The notes beneath the pieces were generated by a model. That model saw nothing but the letters and a program-made list of their open reading frames with translations, made no database searches and had not been told where the DNA came from. Below, piece by piece: positions 1-10,400 of a stretch of DNA of 64,000 bases. Both the position numbers and the translations under genes were made by a program. Positions within the stretch are counted from its first letter, which is position 1. Each line of letters begins with the position of its first letter. The DNA comes from Flavobacterium sp. 102 (GTDB lineage Bacteria > Bacteroidota > Bacteroidia > Flavobacteriales > Flavobacteriaceae): assembly GCF_003634615.1 (NCBI RefSeq), contig NZ_RBKX01000001.1:3596001-3660000 (forward strand). The letters run 5' to 3'.

Positions 1-732
1 TATGCAATGGCGGCTGACAGTTTAGTAACTTCACCGGGTGAAGGAATTACATTGGTTTCACCTAATGGAACACCTTATCAATTGACAGTTGACAATAGTG
101 GAAATTTATCTCTACCAACTTCCAACACAACCGGATCTAATCCAAGTCAATTGTATTTGTATGGAACTTTTAATACTTTTAATCCAAGCACTTCATTGTT
201 ATTCAACAATAACGGAACTACTTTTTATGGATATAAATACTTAACATCCGGTGGTCAGTTAAAATTTTTAGCCGATAATAATACAAGCGCAACAGTCTAT
301 GGATTAAATGCTTCGCAAGAAGTGACTGTTGGTGACAGCGCTTACTCAGTTACTTCAAACGGTTTTTATTATATAACAATTGATCATTATGCAGATAATC
401 CGATGCAATTTGGATTACAATCTTTTGCTCCTGAATTAATTATTCAAGCGACTTGCTCAGGTATTAACCCAACCTACAATACTTCAACAAATACTTTTTC
501 GTTTATTGTTAATGGAATTACTACCAGCAATAATCAGTTTTTATTTAATATACCTAATACTTCAGGAGCATCAAGCTGTGGAATATTTGGTGATTTCTTG
601 TCTGATGGCACTATTGATTTTAACGGACCAGCAATATCTTTTACAACCGCAACTACAACACCTAAGAATTATAGAGTTGATTTAATCATTAACTTTAACG
701 GTTCTGCTTCTTACACGATTACTCAAATATAA
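1..732 (+). CDS. SusE/SusF-like outer-membrane protein, 3' end (partial)
   Basis: The reading frame is open to the left edge of the window, so the ATG at 7 is probably internal and the gene starts upstream. The visible part is rich in Ser, Thr, Asn and aromatic residues, as in secreted beta-sandwich proteins. The stretch SQLYLYGTFNTFNPS followed by YKYLTSGGQLKFLAD resembles the carbohydrate-binding modules of SusE/SusF-type starch-binding lipoproteins, where each module opens with a 'LYLVG' strand. Two such modules may be present (residues about 40-125 and 140-241). No T9SS sorting domain is seen at the C-terminus. If the family call is right, the protein sits on the outer face of the outer membrane beside a SusC/SusD transporter encoded upstream. 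The family call is from motif resemblance only. Confidence 0.45.
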   Translation, partial: YAMAADSLVTSPGEGITLVSPNGTPYQLTVDNSGNLSLPTSNTTGSNPSQLYLYGTFNTFNPSTSLLFNNNGTTFYGYKYLTSGGQLKFLADNNTSATVYGLNASQEVTVGDSAYSVTSNGFYYITIDHYADNPMQFGLQSFAPELIIQATCSGINPTYNTSTNTFSFIVNGITTSNNQFLFNIPNTSGASSCGIFGDFLSDGTIDFNGPAISFTTATTTPKNYRVDLIINFNGSASYTITQI

Positions 733-746
733 TTGTACTTTAAATT

Positions 747-778
747 AAAAAAACCGCTCAATGAGCGGTTTTTTTTTG
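747..778. terminator. Bidirectional intrinsic terminator
   Basis: An A-run, the stem CCGCTC/GAGCGG (754-759 and 763-768) and a long T-run follow each other. The A-run on the left and T-run on the right let it end both the SusE/F-like gene (plus) and the glutamine synthetase gene (minus), which converge here. Confidence 0.85.
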
Positions 779-792
779 GTTTGATATCAAAA

Positions 793-2982
793 TTATCTTG
801 TAAACAATAACTCTCTGTATTTAGTTAAGGTCCAAATTTCATCGTCTACTAACAACTCTAATTTATCACAATGTTCTCTAATTACTTCGAAGTATGGTTT
901 TACTTTGTCGCAGTAAGCTTCGGCCATTTTTTGTGCATCGGTTAAAGCGTTCGCTTTTTTACGGGCTTCGGTCATGGCTTCTACATTAGTATTGATGCCT
1001 TCAATATGAGCTGAAATTTCTTTGATTAAAGAGATTTGTTCTTTGGCAATTTTCTCAAAGTCTTTGCCGAAAATTTCTTTTAATCCGCGTACGTTTTCGA
1101 TTAAAGTATTTTGGTAACGAATCGCTGTTGGAATCACATGATTGCGAGCAATATCGCCTAAAACTCTACCCTCGATTTGGATTTTCTTAGTGTATTCTTC
1201 CAATTCTATTTCGTAGCGCGCTTCCACTTCAATGTGGTTCATTACATTCAAATCTTCAAATAAGTCTAGTGCTTTTTTAGAGACTTTAGCTTTCAACGCT
1301 AGAGGAGTAGTTTTGTGATTACTCAAGCCGCGTTTTTTAGCTTCTTTTTCCCAAGCTTCGCTGTAACCATCACCTTCAAAAAGGATGTTTTTAGTTTCTT
1401 TGATGTATTCTCTTAAGACGTTGAAAATCGCTTCGTCTTTCTTTAAATCTTTTTTCTCGATTAAAGCATCAACTTCTTTTTTGAAATCTTTCAATTGTTT
1501 GGCCACGATAGAATTCAAAGTCGTCATCGCATTAGCACAATTGGCAGAAGAGCCAACAGCACGGAATTCAAATTTATTTCCTGTGAAGGCAAACGGAGAA
1601 GTTCTGTTTCTGTCGGTGTTGTCCAATAATACATCCGGAATTTTACCCACGACGTTTAATTTCAAATCGGTTTTTTCTTCAGGAGATAATTTTCCTTTGG
1701 TTACACCTTCTAATTCCTCTAAAACTTTAGTCAATTGTTGCCCAATGAAAACCGAAATGATTGCCGGTGGCGCTTCGTTGGCACCTAATCTGTGGTCATT
1801 ACTGGCTGTTGCGATGGCTGCACGAAGTAATTCTTCGTATTCATTTACCGCTTTAATGGTATTGATAAAGAAAGATAAGAATTGTAAGTTACTCATCGGT
1901 GTTTTACCCGGAGATAATAAATTTACTCCGGTATCTGTAGCCAATGACCAGTTGTTGTGTTTTCCAGAACCGTTTACACCTTTAAAAGGTTTTTCATGGA
2001 ACAATATTTTGAAATCATGACGCTCACCTACTTTTGACATTACATCCATTAACAATGAATTGTGGTCAACGGCTAGGTTTGTTTCTTCAAAAATTGGTGC
2101 TAATTCGAATTGGTTTGGCGCTACTTCGTTGTGACGCGTTTTTACCGGAATACCTAAGTACATGCATTCTTCTTCTAATTCTCTCATGTAATTCAAAGCG
2201 CGAGAAGGAATTGACCCGAAGTAATGATCGTCTAATTGTTGTCCTTTGGCAGAAGTATGTCCAAGCAAAGTTCTTCCCGTCAATAATAAGTCAGGTCTTG
2301 AGTTCGCTAATGAACTATCCACTAAGAAATATTCTTGTTCCCAACCCAAAGTGGCCGTTACTTTTTTTACGTTTTTATCGAAATATTTACATACTTCAGT
2401 TGCCGCTTCATCCACGGCATTTAAAGCACGTAATAAAGGTGTTTTATAATCTAAAGCTTCACCGGTATAAGAGATAAATACTGTGGGAATACACAAAGTA
2501 GTTCCGAAAATAAATGCCGGAGAAGTTGGATCCCAAGCAGTATAGCCACGGGCTTCAAATGTATTTCTGATTCCACCATTAGGGAAAGAAGAAGCATCCG
2601 GTTCCTGTTGTACCAATTGACCGCCACCAAATTTTTCAACCGGATCTGACCCATCGTAAGAAGTTTCAAAAAAGGCATCGTGCTTTTCAGCGGTAGTTCC
2701 TGTTAAGGGTTGGAACCAGTGAGTATAATGAGTTACGCCTTTAGACAAAGCCCATTCTTTCATTCCCATTGCGATATAATCAGCAAGTTTTCTGTCAATT
2801 TTAGTTCCGTGCTGTACTGCATCTTTCACTCCTTTATAAGCATCTGAAGTCAAATATTGCTTCATTGCTTTATCATTAAACACATTGGCACCGAAAATGG
2901 CTGATTTTCTATCCGCTTCTTCAAATTTTACAGGTTTTCTACCTGATGCATCTTTTAATGCTTGAAAACGTAAAGTTGACAT
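793..2982 (-). CDS. glnN: Glutamine synthetase type III
   Basis: This enzyme makes glutamine from glutamate, ammonia and ATP in the cytoplasm and is the main route of ammonium assimilation. At 729 residues it has the size of type III (GSIII/GlnN) enzymes, well above the ~470 residues of type I. Visible signatures are GWEQEYFLVD (213-222), HNEVAPNQFE (284-293), NGSGKHNNWS (337-346, nucleotide/glutamate region) and a later NRTSPFAFTG segment that carries the family's catalytic acidic and Arg residues. The start ATG at 2982 gives the normal MSTLRFQAL N-terminus. It is monocistronic, with a terminator on its 3' side and a -7 promoter element on its 5' side. No GlnB/PII gene is adjacent. Confidence 0.95.
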   Translation of the reverse strand: MSTLRFQALKDASGRKPVKFEEADRKSAIFGANVFNDKAMKQYLTSDAYKGVKDAVQHGTKIDRKLADYIAMGMKEWALSKGVTHYTHWFQPLTGTTAEKHDAFFETSYDGSDPVEKFGGGQLVQQEPDASSFPNGGIRNTFEARGYTAWDPTSPAFIFGTTLCIPTVFISYTGEALDYKTPLLRALNAVDEAATEVCKYFDKNVKKVTATLGWEQEYFLVDSSLANSRPDLLLTGRTLLGHTSAKGQQLDDHYFGSIPSRALNYMRELEEECMYLGIPVKTRHNEVAPNQFELAPIFEETNLAVDHNSLLMDVMSKVGERHDFKILFHEKPFKGVNGSGKHNNWSLATDTGVNLLSPGKTPMSNLQFLSFFINTIKAVNEYEELLRAAIATASNDHRLGANEAPPAIISVFIGQQLTKVLEELEGVTKGKLSPEEKTDLKLNVVGKIPDVLLDNTDRNRTSPFAFTGNKFEFRAVGSSANCANAMTTLNSIVAKQLKDFKKEVDALIEKKDLKKDEAIFNVLREYIKETKNILFEGDGYSEAWEKEAKKRGLSNHKTTPLALKAKVSKKALDLFEDLNVMNHIEVEARYEIELEEYTKKIQIEGRVLGDIARNHVIPTAIRYQNTLIENVRGLKEIFGKDFEKIAKEQISLIKEISAHIEGINTNVEAMTEARKKANALTDAQKMAEAYCDKVKPYFEVIREHCDKLELLVDDEIWTLTKYRELLFTR

Positions 2983-3020
2983 AAAGTTTATTTTTTAAGT
3001 TACACCCTATTAATTTGATG

Positions 3021-3028
3021 CAAATATA
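3021..3028 (-). promoter_or_regulatory. Bacteroidota -7 promoter element for glnN
   Basis: On the minus strand the sequence reads TATATTTG, an exact match to the TAnnTTTG -7 consensus, 39 bp upstream of the glnN start. No clear TTG is found at the ideal 19-bp spacing. Confidence 0.5.
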
Positions 3029-3134
3029 GCAATATTTTTATTTTAAAATAAACAGACCCTGTTTTTTTAGGGGTTAATTTATTAAATTATTAAAAAATGA
3101 TTGTTTAAAACTTTTGTTGTCTAATCGTTAATAA

Positions 3135-3166
3135 TTGCATTCAAATAACTCAAACCACTATATTTG
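3135..3166 (+). promoter_or_regulatory. Bacteroidota promoter for terC
   Basis: A TTG at 3135-3137 and TATATTTG at 3159-3166 are separated by 21 bp (19 is typical). The TTG at 3164 inside the -7 box is in frame with the gene but would be untranscribed, which argues for the downstream ATG at 3188 as the start. Confidence 0.5.
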
Positions 3167-3187
3167 TATCAACTAAAAGAGAACGTC

Positions 3188-4129
3188 ATGACAGTTTGGA
3201 TTATTTTTCTGGCCTTAATTTTTCTATTTCTCGCCCTTGATTTGGGTGTTTTCAACAAAAACCCACATATCATCAAGCCAAAAGAGGCAGGAATTTGGAC
3301 TGGAGTTTGGGTTTCACTATCCTTTATTTTTAGTTTTGTTATAGGATGGATATATAAAAATGAACTTATAGCAAATCCAACCGGTATAGCACCGGCAGTA
3401 GCAACAATGAAATTTATCACTGGTTATCTTATAGAATTATCGCTGAGTGTTGATAATATTTTTGTGATTGCCGTAATCTTTGCTTCATTTAAAATTCCTC
3501 AAAAATACCAGCACAGGGTTTTATTTTGGGGTATCCTTGGCGCTATTGTTTTCAGAGGATTGATGATTTTCTTTGGTGTAATTTTGATTAACAAATTCAG
3601 TTGGATGACATACCTGTTTGGTGCTTTCTTAATCTTTACAGCAGTAAAGATGCTGTTTAAGGGCGATGAAGAAGAATTTAACCCTAAGAAATCTTTTGTT
3701 TACCGAAACTTGCGTAAAATAATTCCAATAACAAGTCACGCTGAAGGAGAACACTTTTTTGTAAAGAGAAGACACATTACTGCTGCCACGCCTCTTTTTG
3801 TTGCTTTAATCGTAATTGAAGTAATGGATATGCTGTTTGCTTTGGATAGTGTTCCGGCAATTTTAGCTATTACTTCAGATCCGTTTTTAGTATTTAGCTC
3901 TAATATTTTTGCTATTCTTGGGTTGCGTTCTATGTATTTCTTTTTGGCTAACATGTTAGAAAAATTCAGTTATCTGGAGTACAGTTTGATTGCTATTTTA
4001 ACTTTTGTTGGGATTAAGATGCTGATTGTTCATTATTTTAAATTCCCGGAATGGGTTTCATTAGGATTTATTGCCCTTTCTTTATTTGCTGGCATTATCA
4101 TTTCTATTCAAAAGAGCAAAGCTAAATAA
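3188..4129 (+). CDS. TerC/Alx family integral membrane protein
   Basis: This is a polytopic inner-membrane protein of about 313 residues with eight or nine hydrophobic segments. TerC-family signatures are present: ELSLSVDNIFVI in the third segment and VMDMLFALDSVPAIL in a later one. These carry the membrane-embedded Asp residues expected to bind a metal. In this family Alx and MntX-like members export manganese, and TerC is linked to tellurite tolerance and metal supply to secreted enzymes; which applies here cannot be told from sequence. The ATG at 3188 is preferred over an in-frame TTG at 3164 because the latter lies in the promoter and AAAAGAGA precedes the ATG. The gene stands alone. No yybP-ykoY riboswitch fold was recognised upstream. 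Confidence 0.88.
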   Translation: MTVWIIFLALIFLFLALDLGVFNKNPHIIKPKEAGIWTGVWVSLSFIFSFVIGWIYKNELIANPTGIAPAVATMKFITGYLIELSLSVDNIFVIAVIFASFKIPQKYQHRVLFWGILGAIVFRGLMIFFGVILINKFSWMTYLFGAFLIFTAVKMLFKGDEEEFNPKKSFVYRNLRKIIPITSHAEGEHFFVKRRHITAATPLFVALIVIEVMDMLFALDSVPAILAITSDPFLVFSSNIFAILGLRSMYFFLANMLEKFSYLEYSLIAILTFVGIKMLIVHYFKFPEWVSLGFIALSLFAGIIISIQKSKAK

Positions 4130-4162
4130 TAATCATTTTAAGATGAAAATCGATTAAATTGT

Positions 4163-4206
4163 AAAAAACAAGCCCAATCAAATAATTCTGATTGGGCTTG
4201 TTTTTA
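4163..4206 (+). terminator. Intrinsic terminator after terC
   Basis: A 15-bp stem, ACAAGCCCAATCA paired with TGATTGGGCTTGT, around an 8-nt loop is followed by TTTTT; an A-run precedes it. Confidence 0.9.
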
Positions 4207-4435
4207 TTATTCTCTCAATTTTTCAAAAAAGCAGTATAATGACTAAAGAAATTGTTATTCAGTTTAAACAATAATCTTGCAAAAAAACCAAAGACTTTAA
4301 AACTAATTATATCCTTTAAAAGCGAATAACAGCTGTCAAAATTCTATCTTACTCTTTAGAGACTTTACTACGAACAATTGAAGCTTATAAGAGAATTAAA
4401 GGCAAGAATACTCATCATAGCTTCATACAAAGCAT
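4207..4435. other. Non-coding gap between two terminators
   Basis: This AT-rich stretch lies between the terC terminator and the terminator of the giant repeat gene. Only very short reading frames (11 codons or fewer with an ATG) occur. I see no promoter, RNA gene or repeat in it. Confidence 0.5.
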
Positions 4436-4473
4436 AAAAAAACCCTTCAAAATTAATCGAAGGGTTTTTATTT
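4436..4473 (-). terminator. Intrinsic terminator of the giant repeat gene
   Basis: The stem ACCCTTC/GAAGGGT is flanked by an A-run on the left and a T-run on the right, and it lies directly 3' of the minus-strand gene ending at 4488. It looks usable in both directions. Confidence 0.8.
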
Positions 4474-4487
4474 TAATCTGGAAACTA

Positions 4488-7400
4488 TTATCGTTTAATT
4501 ACACGTAGTGTTTTAACTTCTGTACCTTGAGTAACAATTACATTGTAAACTCCGGATGGGAAGCGTTCTCCTATTTGTAATTCAGACAATTGATCCTGGT
4601 TCACTTCACGTTGTTCAACTAATTTTCCGGCCATATCATAAATTGCAATTGCAACTTTCTCAACAGTAGGAGCAGTAACATTCAATTTGAATGTTTCTGT
4701 GAATGGATTAGGAGAAACTTTAGCCGTTAACTCAGTTCTAATATCCGTTTCTTGGACATCATCCATAGCTATAATTCTACAATTAGAATTATCAGCTAAG
4801 ACAGTGAATTTAGCAGTAACGCTATCTGAGTTACATGTTCCATTAATACTATAGGTAACTGTAACTACACCACCAGTTGTTCTGTTTGGTGCAACTCTTG
4901 GACTACCGCTGAATACAGCAGTTACTCCTCCTGTTGGTCCACATACATTTCCTGATGTTGAACATCCAGAACTAATCGTTTTGAATTGAGACAACCAGTT
5001 AGCAAATGCATTGTTTAATGCATATTGACTATTAAAGTTTGTACCTACATAAGACACATTTGACGGACCAGTTACATCTACAGCGGCACCAGTGGCAACT
5101 GTAAATCTTCTAGTACAAGTGAATGAACCTTGTGTATTTGGCGCACATGTTGGTGCAATAGGCGCACAAGCATTAGCAGCAGTATACGTCCATGTTACAT
5201 CCACATAACCTCCACATGCTGATGGCGGTGTTGATGGAGCATTATTTGTTAATGTTCCTCCACATCCTCCAGCAACTGTTGTGTTACATAAGAATGCATT
5301 CCAAGCTGAATTAATCTGCGACTGTGTACTACAAGCCGGTACTGTTACATTGTTTCCACATTTAAAGGTCACAGCTGGTGCAGTAGGAATAGTGAAACGT
5401 TTGGTTGTAGTCAATGTATTGGTGTTTCCACATCCACTTTGTTGACCACATGAACTAACCGTGTAAGTCCAAGTTACATCTACATATCCACCACATGCTG
5501 ATGGCGGGTTAGCCGGAGCATTATTAGTCAATACGCCACCACATCCTCCACTAGCTGTAGTTGATGCTTTAAATGCAGCCCAAGCCGAATTAATTTGTGC
5601 TTGAGTACGACATGACTGTAATGTCACATTGTTTCCTGGAGTAAAGATTACTTGTGGCGGAGATGCTACTGTAAAACGTTTTGTAGTTGTCACAATATTT
5701 GAACTTCCACATCCGCTTTGCTGACCACAAGAATTTACAGTATATTTCCAAGTAACATCTATATAACCACCACATAATGAAGGTGGATTAGACGGTGCAT
5801 TGTTAGTCAATACGCCTCCACATCCGCCACTTGCACTTACTGATGATTTAAATGCTGTCCATGCTGCATTTACTTGTGATTGAGTACTACAAGATGGCAC
5901 TGTTACATTGTTTGCTCCTGCAAATACTACCGGAGTTGGGTTGGCTACAGTGAACCGTTTTGTAATTGTTACTATATTAGAACTTCCACATCCGCTTTGC
6001 TGTCCACAAGAACTTACAGTATATTTCCAAGTAACATCCTTATAACCACCACATAATGAAGGTGGACTAGATGGTGCATTGTTAGTCAATACGCCTCCAC
6101 ATCCGCCACTTGCAGTTACCGATGATTTAAATGCTGCCCAAGCTGCATTTAATTGTGATTGAGTACTACAAGATGGTACCGTTACATTGTTTGCTCCTGC
6201 AAATACTACCGGAGTTGGGTTGGCTACAGTGAAACGTTTTGTAGTTGTAACTATATTTGAACTTCCACATCCGCTCTGTTGACCACAAGAATTTACAGTA
6301 TATTTCCAAGTAACATCTACATAACCACCACATAATGAAGGTGGATTGTACGGTGCATTGTTAGTCAATACACCTCCACATCCGCCAGTTGCAGTAACTG
6401 ATGATTTAAATGCCGCCCATGCTGCATTTAATTGTGATTGAGTACTGCAAGCAGGTAATGTTACATTGTTTGCTCCTGCAAATACTACTTGTGATGGAGA
6501 CGTTACAGTGAAACGTTTTGTCGTTGTCATTGTATTTCCGTTATCACATCCACTTTGTTGACCACATGAACCAACGGTGTAGGTCCAAGTCACATCTACA
6601 TAACCACCACAGTTTGAAGGTGGGTTAGATGGTGCATTGTTAGTCAATACGCCTCCACATCCACCGGTTGCAGTAACTGATGATTTAAATGCCGCCCATG
6701 CAGAATTTACTTGGTACTGAGTACTACATGCCGGTAATGTTACATCATTTCCTGCAATAAATACTACTTGAGGTGGTGATGCTACCGTGAAACGTTTTGT
6801 TGTTGTCATTGTGTTATCATTACCACATCCGCTTTGTTGCCCACATGAGCCAACAGTGTAAGTCCAAGTCACATCTACATAACCACCACAGTTTGAAGGT
6901 GGGTTAGACGGTGCGTTGTTTGTCAATACACCTCCACATCCACCACTTGCAGTTGTTGAAGCTTTGAATGCTGCCCAAGCTGCATTTACTTGCGCTTGTG
7001 TACTACATGCCGGTAATGTTACATTATTTCCTGCATTGAATACAACTTGTGATGGCGCCAAAATAGTGAAACGTTTTGTACATGTCATTGTATTTTGATT
7101 ACCGCATCCACTTTGTTGACCGCATGAACCAACAGTATATATCCAAGTCACGTCAACATAACCGCCACATAATGACGGCGCATTAGCCGGTGCGTTGTTT
7201 GTCAATACACCATTACATCCACCAGTTACAGTTGTTGATGCTTTGAACGCTTCCCAAGCTGCATTTACTTGCGCTTGAGTGCTACATGATGGTACTGTTA
7301 CATTAGTTGCACAATTAAATACTACAGGAGCCGGAGCCGCTACAGTAAAACGTTTTGTACACGTCATTGTATTTTGATTACCACATCCACTTTGTTGACC

Positions 7401-10400
7401 ACATGAACCAACGGTGTAGGTCCAAGTCACATCTACATAACCGCCACATAATGATGGCGCATTAGCTGGTGCGTTGTTTGTCAATACGCCATTACATCCA
7501 CCGGTTACGGTTGTTGATGCTTTGAACGCTTCCCAAGCTGTATTTACTTGCGCTTGAGTGCTGCATGATGGTACTGTTACATTAGTTGCACAATTGAACA
7601 CAACAGGAGCCGGAGATTCTACTGTGAAACGTTTTGTACATACTGTTGCACTTTGACTTCCATTTTGTCCACCACAGTTTAAGAATTGTTGATCAACAGT
7701 TCCATTATCAAAATTTTCATTAATAGCAGTTGCTACAGCATTGATTTCTGATAAAGAATATCCTGTTGTACAACCTCCAATAACATTATTGGCTAATTGT
7801 AAGAAGCTAGATACTGTCATTCCAGTAAATGTACCGGTCTTTATAGTTAATGAGCCTAAACTTGCATTACTCGCCGAGAAATTTGGATCGTATATATCAA
7901 ATCCAGTTGATAATGTAAGTGCAATTAACTGAGAAGATAAAACACCTCTACTCGTAGTTGGATTTACAGCACTTGATGTAATTAGAGATGAATTCCCTCC
8001 TGCCGGTAGATAATTTTGAATTGCTGATGAAGAAGTAAAAGTAAGTTTGTTACTTCCACATCCTATAACTAGTCCATTTGGAAAGGCTCCAGCAAAATTT
8101 GCATCTCTGTAACATCCTGGATTGTTCCCATTACATGAAGTTCCATAACCTCCTTGAGTAAATGTTGTAAATTGCCCTTCACAATCATCAGATTGATCAC
8201 ACAAATCACTAACATTATATGTCCATGTCACATCTACATAACCTCCACATGAAGATGGTGCGGTTGACGGCGCATTATTAGTCAATACACCATTACATCC
8301 GCCGGTTGCAGTTGTTGAAGCTAAGAATGCAGCCCATGCAGTATTAACCTGCGTTTGAGTGCTACATGATGGGACTGTTACGTCAACTCCACAATTGAAC
8401 TCTACTTGAGATGATGGCGTCACGGTGAAGCTAGCACTTACACTGTCTTGTGAACAGTTGTCTGAAATACTATAAGTCAACGATACACTTCCTCCCTCAC
8501 ACAATCTTGGTGCTTGGAATTCGCTGATGTTGAATTGAGCCGTAGCATCACATCCGTCGTTTACAGTTTGGAACTGTGCCAACCATAAAGCAAACGCCGC
8601 ATCAACTCCTGCTTGGTTTTCATAATCACAGGCACTTGAAGTGGAATTCTCCGGTCCTGTTACATCTACTGGTGTAGATTTTGTAATGGTGAAAGTAGCA
8701 CTTACACTGTCTTGTGAACAGTTGTCTGAAATACTATAAGTCAACGATACGCTTCCTCCCTCACACAATCTTGGTGCTTGGAATTCGCTGATGTTGAATT
8801 GAGCCGTAGCATCACATCCGTCGTTTACAGTTTGAAACTGTGCCAACCATAAAGCAAACGCTGCATCAACTCCCGCTTGATTTTCATAATCACATGCACT
8901 TGAAGTGGAATTCTCCGGTCCTGTTACATCTACTGGTGTAGATTTTGTAATGGTGAAAGTAGCACTTACACTGTCTTGTGAACAGTTGTCTGAAATACTA
9001 TAAGTCAACGATACGCTTCCTCCCTCACACAATCTTGGTGCTTGGAACTCGCTAATGTTGAATTGAGCTGTAGCATCACATCCATCGTTTACGGTTTGGA
9101 ACTGTGCCAACCATAAAGCAAACGCTGCATCAACTCCCGCTTGATTTTCATAATCACAGGCACTTGAAGTGGAATTCTCCGGTCCTTCTACATCTACTGG
9201 TGTACCAGGTGTAACAGTGAAAGTAGCTGTAACAAAATCTAAACTACAATTATCCGAAATTGTATAGATAAGTTGAACAGAACCTCCAGCACACAAGATA
9301 GGTGCAATTCTTGGGGTAGGACACCAAATTGGTTCAGCTCCACATCCATCATTTACTACTCTAAATTGATTTAACCAACTAGAAAATGCTGCATTTAAAT
9401 CAGCTTGAGTAGCAAAATCACAATAGTTATAAGTAACACTTGCAGGTCCTTCTACATCAACAGGTTCAGAAGGTGTTACGGTGAAAGTAGCACTTACACT
9501 ATCTTGTGAACAGTTGTCTGAAATACTATAAGTCAACGATACGCTTCCTCCCTCACACAATCTTGGTGCTTGGAATTCGCTGATGTTGAATTGAGCCGTA
9601 GCATCACATCCGTCGTTTACAGTTTGGAACTGTGCCAACCATAAAGCAAACGCTGCATCAACTCCCGCTTGATTTTCATAATCACAGCCACTTGAAGTGG
9701 AATTCTCCGGTCCTGTTACATCTACTGGTGTACCAGGTGTAACAGTGAAAGTAGCTGTAACAAAATCTAAACTACAATTATCCGAAATTGTATAGATAAG
9801 TTGAACAGAACCTCCAGCACACAAGATAGGTGCAATTCTTGGGGTAGGACACCAAATTGGTTCAGCTCCACATCCATCATTTACTACTCTAAATTGATTT
9901 AACCAACTAGAAAATGCTGCATTTAAATCAGCTTGAGTAGCAAAATCACAATAGTTATAAGTAACACTTGCAGGTCCTTCTACATCAACAGGTTCAGAAG
10001 GTGTTACGGTGAAAGTAGCACTTACACTGTCTTGTGAACAGTTGTCTGAAATACTATAAGTCAACGATACGCTTCCTCCTTCACACAATCTTGGTGCTTG
10101 GAACTCGCTAATGTTGAATTGAGCTGTAGCATCACATCCGTCATTTACAGTTTGGAACTGTGCCAACCATAAAGCAAACGCTGCATCAACTCCCGCTTGA
10201 TTTTCATAATCACATGCACTTGAAGTGGAATTCTGTGGTCCTGTTACATCTACTGGTGTAGATTTTGTAATGGTGAAAGTAGCACTTACACTGTCTTGTG
10301 AACAGTTGTCTGAAATACTATAAGTCAACGATACGCTTCCTCCCTCACACAATCTTGGTGCTTGGAACTCGCTGATGTTGAATTGAGCTGTAGCATCACA

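Noticed and set aside
1385..2020. Long open frame on the plus strand opposite glnN
   Set aside because: It is antisense to a well-conserved enzyme gene, has no promoter and its product resembles nothing; it is a shadow of the real frame.
3164..3187. Upstream TTG start for terC
   Set aside because: It lies inside the predicted -7 promoter element, so it would not be transcribed.
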